A stretch of 64,000 nt of DNA, taken from the NCBI GenBank assembly GCA_016648135.1, contig JADDOH010023064.1:1-64000 (forward strand), read 5' to 3'. Made by a program: the position numbers and the translations under genes. Numbering within the stretch: position 1 is the first letter of the stretch; each line of letters begins with the position of its first letter. The stretch is from Agrypnia vestita (taxonomy: Eukaryota; Arthropoda; Insecta; Trichoptera; Phryganeidae). Below, in pieces: positions 1 through 10,038 of the stretch. Below the pieces are notes generated by a model, which ran no database searches, was not told the origin of the DNA, and was given only the letters and a program-made list of their open reading frames with translations.

Positions 1-1179
1 AGCACTGTCTGCTATAATACAGTAAATTACTAGTGTAGCAGGCAGGGCGTCAAATCAATTTAGTGTTTACTTGCTGCCAAGACACTCAACAACAATGAAA
101 AAAGCTTCATTAAATTTTGTAAACACTGTCAACATTTGTAACATTGAACATTGAATAAACATTTGAATTTGAATTTGAATTTGAATTATTTGGAGAACTT
201 TTCCATTTTCTATAGAGCTGATCCTTAGTTCTAATCATAGTTTTTAGTTCTGATGTTATCCATTGGTTTTCGTATCTTGATTGGGATGTGATGTACTCTT
301 TTTTAGCACTAATGTACACCTTTTCAAAACAATTTGCCAATTTTTCGTATATTTCATTTGGACACTTTATGTTTTCTATTTCATTCCAATTTATTTTTTT
401 TAGTTCCTCTTGAATAATTCTTTTGTCAAAGTATTCAACTTTTACTTTTTATCTTCCCTTTCGTGTTCTCCGTTTAACGTTAGTCCAGTGATATAATGAT
501 CAGCAATTTTTTGTTTTATTGTAACAGCGTTTATATTGTTTTTTATTTCTAATATATATGTGATCAATACAGGACCACACATTTCTATTATCTACAACTT
601 CATCTCGCCATTTTCAACTAGCATGTTTTCATAATTAAAGACGTGTATTATTTTGTTTGAGTAGGTCTATATTTATATCTCCGGCTAGGAATTTCTCCAT
701 CTGGAATTTTTTGTATAATTGTGCCTAGTTCATCAATAAATTTGTTTTTATTTGTACTGGGTGGTCGATATATCGATATTAAATTAATTACCTTCTTTCC
801 AATTTTCAGTGTCCCGCTTATGATTTCACCAGTGTCTAGGTGTTCAATTTTTTTTCAAACTTATATTTTTCCTTTATGTATATAATGATTCCCCCTCCTC
901 TTCTGTTTTTTCTCATATAAGCATACATATTATATCCTTTTATATGAAACATCTTTACATCTTGTTCTTTGATGTTTACCTCTATAAGTATTATCACATC
1001 CAAATATTGTATTACATCTCTTGTGAGTACTAAGAATTCATTGAAGTTTTTTAATATGGATCGTATATTTACGTGTATTAACGCGAAGTTGATTTTTTTT
1101 TTAATATAATTTCTTTTAACCAGATGTCAATGTTTTCACATTCTTGAAAATTATGAGATTCAAATTGTTGTGATTCCAT
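1..1179 (-). pseudogene. Non-LTR retrotransposon ORF2, 5' part (endonuclease region), decayed
   Basis: On the minus strand an ATG at 1179-1177 opens a frame that reads, with several frame breaks, as the apurinic-type endonuclease and linker of a jockey/CR1-like non-LTR retrotransposon. Visible signs are a YRPPS-type motif near 750-770 followed by a lysine/asparagine-rich stretch, a 'RRGGGI' stretch near 880-900, and the open segment 110-340 whose 'WITSELKTMIRTKDQLYRKWK' region resembles the linker between endonuclease and reverse transcriptase. A short TTTGAA microsatellite at about 162-186 encodes repeated Asn-Ser inside it. No reverse transcriptase is seen; it would continue past the left edge of the window. 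Frames are broken, so this copy is almost certainly dead. Confidence 0.65.
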
Positions 1180-1235
1180 TTTATTAGTGATAATTAAAAT
1201 GTATTGATATGTAGAGTAAAAAGTAATAATAATAA

Positions 1236-1571
1236 TTAATCCTTCAATAGGTCATCTATATCTTTCTCTTTCTGTATTTGGCTAATTTTTGCTTCTTCTG
1301 CACGTCTCACCAATATTTTGCCTTGAGTTACCCAGATATACTTATACTTTACTTTCAATGTACTTTTTGTCTTCCACAGTAATTCTTTTATGCGAGGTAT
1401 AAGGTTTTCGTTAATGTAAATGCGGTCTTTTATTTGGTTATTTAAGATATCATCATTTGAGATGTTCTTGGTTTTCCCCTTTTTTAGCCATTCATCTCTG
1501 TTTTGCTGACTTTTTAATTTAATTATTATCGGTGGCGTGTGTGTCGGGGACTTTTGGGGCATCCTCCACAT
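1236..1571 (-). pseudogene. Non-LTR retrotransposon ORF1 C-terminus (FP/transposase_22-like)
   Basis: An 111-residue open stretch just upstream of the ORF2 start on the same strand. It has the layout of the nucleic-acid-binding C-terminal domain of insect CR1/jockey-type ORF1 proteins: 'PPIIIKL', then 'IYINENLIP', then 'KYIWVTQGKILVRR'. This domain resembles the baculovirus FP C-terminal domain. The N-terminal half of ORF1 is not open; a 50-bp tandem duplication sits in that position (1609-1698). Order and spacing (ORF1, about 57 bp, ORF2) fit a normal non-LTR layout, so both entries belong to one element. Family-level assignment is from motif memory, not a search. Confidence 0.65.
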
Positions 1572-1608
1572 TGATTTAATTTCATTTTTGTTAGTTTCAA
1601 TTATTTGT

Positions 1609-1698
1609 CCGATTCGCTCTACAATTTCTTGAAGGTTTTCGTTATCTTATTTATTATTCCGATTCGCTCTGCAATTTCTTGAAGGTTTTCATTATCTT
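1609..1698. repeat. 50-bp tandem duplication in non-LTR ORF1
   Basis: The string CCGATTCGCTCT followed by CAATTTCTTGAAGGTTTTC occurs at 1609 and again at 1659, a period of 50 bp. Fifty is not a multiple of three, so it shifts the ORF1 reading frame of the retrotransposon. Confidence 0.85.
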
Positions 1699-1719
1699 AC
1701 TTACTATATCAGAATGTAT

Positions 1720-2435
1720 ATGATAGACTGCAATTTTTTTAGGGCAATAACTTGGATCGAACCTTTGTTTTTATTTAAAAGTAATACACTGAACATTATT
1801 TAAAATAATTTATAAAATATAAGCATTAATCGACAGGCCGCGGCCAAAAAAATCCTTTTTAGTGTTCTAGGGAAAACAAAGATTTACTTAATATGTACGC
1901 ATATTTTTTTTTCATATGTATAAAATTTACTTAATTATCTAGAATCCGTACAAATAGATTTAAGAAATATTCAACATTAATAAAGTTATAGATTTTTAAA
2001 TTTGCAAGAAATTTTTACGTTTTTTGATGATATTCAAATGCTTTTTATTCATATAAAAAGATATATTATATATTGTATATTGTATTTATTATATATTGTA
2101 TTTATATCCGCACTTTGAGTCTGTATTCACTATTAAAAAGCTACATTTTTTATTTAAAACACGTTAATCATTATTTTAAAAAGGATGCCAGCCTTAAGGC
2201 TGGACATCCGTTTCACATACATCGAATCTGTCAAATTACGTCGATAGATCATGGGCTTTCAAGCCGTGCGCGAGATGCCATCTAAGTGTAAATCGAATAA
2301 AAATTACACTTTTATCATATATTTAGTATACGTTGCTAAAACAGTAAGATTTTGATAGAAAGAGATGGTCATATATTCTTCGATTTCGAGCGCCAGCGGA
2401 ATACCCAGTCGTCTCCGCGGAACTAAGTTATCTGT
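1720..2435. other. AT-rich intergenic, no gene seen
   Basis: No coding signal was found. The only structure noted is a short palindrome, CCAGCCTTAAGGCTGG, at about 2189-2204. The small open frame at 2073-2285 is low-complexity and has no recognisable product. Confidence 0.5.
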
Positions 2436-2439
2436 CAAA

Positions 2440-2790
2440 ATATTTACTTATTTTAACTTATGACAAATGCTCGTATATTATTTAAGTCGAATTATTAATT
2501 TCCGTAAACAATTTAAGAAACACATTAATAATTCTGAACTCATTTTTAAATCAATGCATATCGTAATATGACAATCACAAACCACGCGCATGCCACGTAT
2601 GTCGAAATGTTTATTATTTTAACTTTCGACAAATTCTCGTATTTTATTTATTACGTCGAATTATTACTTATTGTTTAGAATTTAAAAAATATATTAATAA
2701 TTCTGAAATACTTTTCAAATCATTATGTATACCGTAATATTAAACAAAAAATAATTACATGATAGACACCAACGCGCATGCGCGCAGCGC
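2440..2790. repeat. Diverged tandem duplication, unit about 166 bp
   Basis: Two successive units share the order ATTTTAACTT, GACAAAT.CTCGTAT, GTCGAATTATTA, ATTAATAATTCTGAA, TTTCAAATCA/TTTTAAATCA, CCGTAATAT/TCGTAATAT and an ending rich in GCGCATGC. The first starts near 2450 and the second near 2616. They differ by many substitutions, so the duplication is old. No coding potential. Confidence 0.7.
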
Positions 2791-2799
2791 GTACATTCT

Positions 2800-4215
2800 G
2801 TATTTTGACTCATTTAGAATCTTGAATTGTTGAAGTTGGACTAAACATAACAAAACTGAAATAGTGACGCGTTCTCAAAGTTAAAAGAGATGAAAGAAAT
2901 TCATATAAAACCTTATTATAAGGGAGATATCAATTGCTTTGGAGCGTATTATATAATAATAATTCATATGACGTCAAATTTGGTATGTATGTATAATAGT
3001 AAAAATTATTTTAGTGGAATAAATTCAAAATTTCAGGAAAAATTTGGCGTAACAGAAAACTTGTATTTTTTGTAGATATTACCACGATGTTACTTTTTTC
3101 GTTAAGACTTAAGTTAAATTGACACTTAACAAAGCTCTCATTTCATTAGCTACCTTATTTTCACACTCTCTCCTTAATTACACTTCTCCTTAATTTTACA
3201 TTACTTTACATTTTACACTTTACATTTACTTAATTACATTTCTCCTTAATTAATCAATTTTATTCTCAACAGTTAAGTTAAATGAAATGAGAGCTTTGTT
3301 AAGTTGACATTTAACAAAGCTGTCATTTCATTAGCTACCTTTTTTAGAAACAGATTCTTCTGTCGCTCTTTTTGAAAATGATAATTACACCATTCCAAAA
3401 GGCTATTCAATTATTCGATTATTTTATAGCTTTCATCGTCTGTGGTCGCATATATTTAGGTGCATTAGCATTCAAAATATTGCCGGTACATTTGAGTCAC
3501 GTCCAGCGGCGGCCTCCGACCCATTGTGCAGTTGCTCACCGCAACACTCGAACGTCAATAATGCATTAAACGAAATACCGCAATTTTGTAAATACTTACG
3601 CGATCGGCTGCATTTTGTTTGAATATTACATTTCAATTTCACGCTTTCGGTCGCTGCATTTCTGGCGGACTGTGGTTTATCGTTTTATCGTACAATTATG
3701 ACACTTAGTACGCTTCCTGTCATCGCTTCTCCGGTTAACGTGGCTTATTCTAATTCCGAATCATGGTAATAACCGAATAATAATTTACCTTAAATGAAGT
3801 CTTTTTTTACACTTTTATTTAGTTTCACTTATTTTATTTGTCTGTCAGCTACAAAATTATGTTATCAATATTTGATCCACATTCTGACCATTTGGCAGAG
3901 AGACGTATGCCGGATGACAAAACAACAATCATTACTTAATTTTCCGATAATATAATAAGTCGATTTAACTATTCGAAATGCCGACGCGTTATTTTATCTG
4001 ACATTGTGCATGCCGGTACAGCGGTGATATTTGTCGGTTTGTGTTATTATAAAAGTGACGTTTGAGTTTTGAGGTTAATAGCATTCGGAAAAAAACATGT
4101 TTTCGATTACAAGATTTAATGTGACCAAGACTTAAAAGTAGAAAATAATATTATGTTTAAAAAACACGTTTTTATAATAAATGACTAAAAAGGAGAAAAT
4201 AATATTTTATTAGCC
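2800..4215. other. Intergenic, short direct and inverted repeats
   Basis: No gene recognised. Between 3103 and 3345 the motif TTAACAAAGCTSTCATTTCA with TTAGCTACCT occurs twice in direct orientation (about 3125 and 3311) and once inverted (about 3282-3302), with a run of TTAC/ACATT-rich sequence between. Small open frames at 2890-3075 and 3372-3569 show no recognisable domain. Confidence 0.5.
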
Positions 4216-4223
4216 ACAGTAGA

Positions 4224-4377
4224 TATAGGTATGTAAGTCTTTTCATATAAGCTTGCAATTGAGTTAGAACAGTGTTTCGAAGTTTATGGATACGCCCCTC
4301 TCGTATTCGTAAACTTAACACAACGAAACACTATAGCCACACTAAATCAATTTCAAGCTTATATATAAAGACCTATA
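4224..4377. mobile_element. Foldback MITE, about 154 bp
   Basis: The whole interval is an imperfect palindrome: TATAGGT...TCTTTTCATATAAGCTTG on the left mirrors CAAGCTTATATATAAAGACC-TATA on the right. Inner arms AGTGTTTCG and CGAAACACT also pair. It has no coding capacity. The superfamily is not determinable by eye. Confidence 0.7.
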
Positions 4378-4468
4378 CAAAGGGTGACCACTATTGCGTA
4401 TGTCAATAAAATCAAAAGTGTAGGTATGGCGAATAATTACAATTTGTGGTATGTGTAAGTTAAACATA

Positions 4469-4618
4469 ACTAAGGCCCGAATACAGAGTCAATACTTAAT
4501 GATTTAGAGGTTAAAGTGTGCTTTAAAAGCGTAATTTTCAGGGCAAATTACACTTTTAAGGCGTACCTACTTTAACCTACAAATCATTAAAGTGTTGACT
4601 CTGTATTTGGGCCTTAGT
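4469..4618. mobile_element. Foldback MITE, about 150 bp, ATA flanks
   Basis: The left end ACTAAGGCCCGAATACAGAG mirrors the right end CTCTGTATTTGGGCCTTAGT, and the arms extend about 50 bp inward through TCAATACTTAATGATTT and AAATCATTAAAGTGTTGA. Both ends are flanked by ATA, compatible with a TA-type target duplication. Non-coding. Confidence 0.75.
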
Positions 4619-4624
4619 ATAAAT

Positions 4625-5565
4625 AATCTTAGTATAAGAATTGTGATGCGAGAGTTTTACGTAGTGATATGAATATACAATTTATTTAATGCAAGCGAGA
4701 TTTGAAAAAATACCCCCCCCCCCATTTATTGACATTGGCATATACTGCGGTCGCTCTTAGCAATTAAAAAAAAATTCCGTAATGACCCCGTGAATGATAC
4801 ACGGTGCGATAAGATTAAGAGATTCAGTTGAGATAAATTTGTGATCTTCATAAATAAATTCATCAATTGTCAACAAACAAAATGCATGAAGTGAGGCACA
4901 AGACAAAATAAGTATCAAACTCTAGCGTGGCGACATGGAGCGATTCTCGAATCTTTGACATCTGATGTGTAGGTAGATACACTGTGGACTACACAAGACG
5001 AAAATCTCATCCGTGGACACAGGTCTTAACAAATTGATTCTGATCAAGTCCTCTGATTCTGATCAGAGTCTCAGACTTTGCATTATGTACCTTGTGTACC
5101 TTGAAGCCAAGAAATAAATGTGGTGAGAATACATCAACAATATGATTCGTTGGTTGTCTGTCACTATACTTTTACAATGCCGAATCCTCGAGAATCCAAA
5201 AAACCACACCTTTTGAGCCTACGACAACGTAGGCTAGTGTGTTAGTTGCCTTTTAATAAACTTCTAAATTACTATATTGGAATACAGCCCTTATGACACC
5301 GCAGTAATTTCAATTTTCGCAAACCTTAACTTTGTAGAACGTGAGTCATACACTATTCACCTATACCTACTGTTCTCTGTGCCATTTTTTCAAACTGACG
5401 TCTGTCCTTGGCAGAATCCTCGACTTCGAAATCGATCTATTTCCGGATATTTCGCATCTAGGAAAATATTTCTTTAGTAGCTATAACCCACCATAAATGA
5501 CGTAGGTACATACATTAACTATATATTTCGACCGCGAGTTAAAGCTGCGCCATTGAACGAAGTCT
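4625..5565. other. Intergenic, nothing recognised
   Basis: AT-rich sequence with a poly-C run at about 4711-4722. The open frame at 5277-5477 has no recognisable domain. No splice-bounded coding exon was found on either strand. Confidence 0.45.
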
Positions 5566-5570
5566 TGGTA

Positions 5571-5790
5571 GCGTTAGTGACGGAAATTGTTATATATAGA
5601 ATTACACTCTCTTGATTTTTATACCCCACTATTACTTAATGCCTCATCATAATTTTAGCCATCTGGTTGCGTTAGTGACAGACATTGTTACATCGAAAAT
5701 TATGCGCTTTTTTACCTCATTATTATACATCTCATCATTATTAGCGAGATCTGTTAGCGTTAGTGACGGACATTGTTACATGGCGAATAA
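5571..5790. repeat. Three diverged tandem units, about 88-98 bp
   Basis: GCGTTAGTGACRGAMATTGTTA occurs at about 5571, 5669 and 5757, each followed by an AT-rich stretch with CTCATTATTA/CTCATCAT. The spacing is 98 then 88 bp. No coding function seen. Confidence 0.65.
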
Positions 5791-8360
5791 TGAATTTTGA
5801 TAACATTATTTTTATTTTATTTTCCTTTGTTTATAGGAGACCCTATTGCGGGTAGCGAATTCAACTTCCAAATTATTTTAAAAGTTAATATACACCTACT
5901 TTTGTATTATTTCTCTTTATTTTCTAGAACTGTGTCATTGCCATTGAAATTTTGAGCGATATTCTATATCACCAGTTATAATACCTATAGTTACATTTAG
6001 GCCACCTTAAGTAATTTGTCAGCATATTACTTTTCACATGACTGCCTAATTAGTAAGACAGATATCGGTAAACTTTAAACCAATTAATTGTTATCTTAAA
6101 CCATTTAGTAAGTGGCGCCCATAAAATTAAAACCACTTTCAATTCTCAGTATTTATGAGAGCAAAATGTTAAATATTCATAAACTCTTTGCAGTCAGTGT
6201 AATAACATTTAACACCTTATTACATTAACCGTACGCTGTGCTAGTTTAAGGTAGGACTATGTAAACGTTGACATTTTAAATTAAGTTATTTCATTTCCTA
6301 GTTAGCTAGTTACACGAGTTTGTTCCTAAAATAATGGCCGATTTCAAAATACATTATATCATTTTGTATGATCTTTCTGGTCAATTCTCTTTGGTATACG
6401 ATGACTAACAAAGGCATCTTGACCCTTATTATAAGGGTGTAACAGATCTAGTCCACAATACTCTGCAGGTAGATTCCTGCGTAAATTAATTTAACTAAGA
6501 GCCGAGAATGTTCCTGATACCAATATTCAAAATATCAACGACTCAAAGATTGCATTTTTTTAATCTTTGAAATCAGTTCGTTTCACATCTGCTAATTTAC
6601 CAATCTAAAGTGTTCAAACAAACGATAAATATTGAAATATTGACATTTAACGCACATCTTGACATTTCTCATACAATCTTTAGGCATACGTGCGTCCCTT
6701 TTTTTAAGTGCATTATTTTAACCATCTGTTATAGAATATTCTCAGAATAGGAGTTTTTTAATATTTGTTTTTGTATGTCCATGAGAATTATCCTTTATTT
6801 ATTCAGTTTCCTCAGAAATGAGATTTAAAAAAGAACACGTGTAATTTTTTCAATGAATTTAAGAACAGCACCCAATGTTTACCAGTCAAGGAGGTCAAGA
6901 AACAACTTTTGAACGAACAGTTCGTCGATAGTCAGAAAAGTTTAGTTACTGAGTCGTAAGTTTTATAGATGAAGAGTGTCGAAGACATCCCGCTTCTGTT
7001 GAAAACTATGAATAGAGACTTTAGTGGAAGAAAATACGCTAAAATTACTAACGTGGATTAATTGCAGGGGACTTATCTTACTTCAAGACAACTTTCACCT
7101 TTTCAAGCACTTATGTAGATAACCTTTTACGGAAAAAATAATAACAGAAAAACAACAGAAAATGCTTTCAAAGAACCATTAAATTCTAATCTGCCGTAGT
7201 TTTATTCTATAGGCTTAAATAAGCTAGTAATTTGTTGGCAAAAATGCATAGAATCAAATGATTTGATTTCATAGATAGTTCATTTATCCTTATTGTTTTT
7301 TTTTTATTAATCGATATTAATAAATATGATAATGACATATTATTATCCAATATTAAAAAAATATTTGGTTAAAGTCAGCTGTTATTTTCGGAATAAAAAC
7401 ACATTAAATTTATTGCCCCACGTGTCTTTAACAAGTGAGCAAAGGAAATTATAAAACACAGCCATAAATACCAAATAACTAATTGGCTAAAAAAATCAAG
7501 GAGAAGGAATGCTGAAAAAATTATACACCCTTGACCTTCGAACTGGCAAATGTTTGCTTATTTATAGTAACTTTTATTTTAGTTACTGCATCTACCTTAA
7601 TATATTTTTTATTGAATATATATTTTTACTTATATTATTTTATATATCTCTTTATTTTTGTGTCTTAATCAATCTTTTTTATTATAACTTTTTTATAATT
7701 AACCTAAAATATAATAAATACTATTAAATTGAGAAATATAACTGCCCCAGAACAGGTTTTACGTAATGGGGCGGCGTAATTGTGATAATATTTTAATAAT
7801 GTGTAACTATATGCGCTTTTGGAAGAAATGATGAAGAAGAAGGAGAATAAATATATGAAATAAACTAATAGTGAACAAAAAATACACCAAGGTTAATTTT
7901 GTCCATTATAGTTTTGATTTACTTTATCATTGCAAGTGGACAAAATGATGTTACTGCAGAAGATATTCTATAAATTAAATAGCAATAATATAAAAAGTAT
8001 TTTTGGTCGTACCAAACAGCATCATCACTTAAACGTATCTGTATTTACTATTTGTTACTATTGAGTTTATCGAAATATAGCAGTCATGTCACGTCGCAAT
8101 TTTTTTGACCTTCGCATTCAATGACCGTGGAAAAGTGTTAAAAAGTAATAGATTTTTTATACAAAGTGGTAAACGTTAAAAAAAACGTTCAATTAATATT
8201 AGACATAAAATGTAGAGGAGTTTTAAATTCAAACAGCGATATATTTCGGAAAGTCTAGTAAAAATATGTTATTCGTAACTGAAAATGTTTGTTTTGTTTT
8301 TATTGTAAAATAAGATACTCTAATTAGTGAATGTACCTCAAGATGATTTATCATAATGAA
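5791..8360. other. Intergenic, no gene seen; one shared hairpin
   Basis: About 2.5 kb of AT-rich sequence without a recognisable exon. At 7742-7774 there is a stem-loop (CTGCCCC / GGGGCGG around AGAACAGGTTTTACGTAA) that recurs inverted at 62061-62096 with matching flanks, so it belongs to a dispersed repeat, probably a retroelement 3' end. Confidence 0.45.
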
Positions 8361-8367
8361 CGGGATT

Positions 8368-8500
8368 AAGAAAGAATCGCTTGGGCAATTTGATAATGTG
8401 GGACTAATTAATGAGGAGGGTGTGACAGGAAAGATGGGAATTAATGTCACCAGAAATAAAGGACGACCGCGGAAGACCTGACTTGACCAAATTTGCAGAA
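8368..8500 (+). pseudogene. Possible reverse-transcriptase C-terminal scrap
   Basis: One forward frame reads KKESLGQFDNVG, then NKGRPRKT, a stop, then LDQICRN. 'GRPRKTWLDQ' is a typical ending of insect non-LTR reverse transcriptases. The frame has stops and is short, so this is a weak call for a dead fragment. Confidence 0.3.
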
Positions 8501-9171
8501 ACTGATTGGTCCTTTTAGAACTATCCTATTCGAATTCGACTAGTATGAATGAGCGCGGTGTTACAGCCTAAAGTAAATTAATGTTTTTTTTTTAATTATA
8601 TAGGAAAATTTTCCATAAACAGTATTTTGGATAGATGTTTATAATTTAAAATGAAAATAATAATACAACAAATCATCAGTAGGATTAATCAAGATAAAAC
8701 CTATAATTAATTTAAAATAAAAATACTTAAACATTATTTAATATCATTTATAGATCTTTTTACTGAAAAAAAAAATGTGACTAGTTGCTTAAAATTAAAA
8801 ATGAACTTAATCATTACAATAATAAGTTTGTCTGTAAACTTCCAATATTTAAGTAAAATAATTGAATATTTAATTAAGATTGCACATGGACTTATTTACG
8901 AATATTTTAATAATAAATTTCGTTATTTTTTACAATTTATGATTGTTATATCTTAATCTCCATTACAAAATATATCTTAAATCTTATTTGTATGTACTTT
9001 GGTGAAATAATTTTATACACAAAATTTTACATGCATAATTGTTGCGTTGTTCGCTACACGTACCTAATATGAATTTATAATAAATAAATTCTTGAGCTTC
9101 AACAAGTCACGATACCCATTTACAGAAGCGATACATATCACAAGAGCTTGAGCAAATCGCATATTTTTACT

Positions 9172-9246
9172 GTGACCTTACCGGGAATCGAACCCGAAAC
9201 CCTCGGTATGAGAAGCCAGTGTCTTACCCACCCGGCAACGAGGGTC
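9172..9246 (-). repeat. tRNA-like sequence (pseudo-tRNA or SINE head)
   Basis: On the minus strand the interval has a good B-box/T-arm (CGGGTTCGATTCCCG), an A-box-like TTGCCGGGTGGGTAAG and a partly paired acceptor (GACC at 9246 against GGTC near 9174). The D and anticodon stems do not pair well, so a functional tRNA is unlikely. It is best read as a tRNA pseudogene or the 5' head of a SINE. Confidence 0.45.
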
Positions 9247-10038
9247 GTTTTAATTTAATAATAGTCATAAAATAGCAGCGGCGTGCAATCAGAACATTGA
9301 AACATGAGTTATATTATATAAAATGTATTTTGAGAAAAAAACAGGATTATTCGTAATACAATTATAATTTTATTCCCATTTTATATCATAATATTCTTGT
9401 AGATAAATACTTAGTTTTTCTTTTTTTTACAGAATATATGTTTATTAACAACTCATGTTTCTACGTTCCTACTGACGCCTGTAAAATAGTATTAATATAT
9501 AGATTATAAAATGCCTGTATACAAATTTTAACAATTTATTTTTTGTATCTACGTATGAAATTTATTAAAATATAAGTCAGGAGAAAAATTAGTTGAAATT
9601 TGTATATAAAAAAATAAACTTTATATTTTAGTATTTTCTTTTTTTAAATAGGTTGTGACGAATGTGTTCAAAAAAATTCTACGGTTTTATTAAGTTTTTG
9701 TAATTTTTAACTATTCTCCAATAATCACAGCCTTGTATTTTTTTTTCGTAATTTATTATACGTTATAATCAGCATTACTGATTTCGCACTATGCGGATCA
9801 AAAAGGGCTTTATTTATTGTTTGAAAACAAATTACGACGGTCTACAATTCGTAATGTCTCAGCGATAATTAACTATTATTGTTGGTCAAGTTGTGAAACG
9901 GGTTTGTTATAACGCTAACACTAACAAATTAGTGATTTCGTATCAAGGTTTATAGTTAAATTATTACTATCGAGGGTTATACGACATTAACTTTACATGA
10001 TTAATTAATAATTTCCACACATTTTGTAATCAATTGTA

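Noticed and set aside
7509..7727. 72-aa hydrophobic frame
   Set aside because: Almost entirely Phe/Tyr/Ile/Leu/Asn from AT-rich DNA; no start context or homologous pattern.
9172..9246. Functional tRNA
   Set aside because: The B box is good, but D and anticodon stems fail to pair and the acceptor has mismatches.
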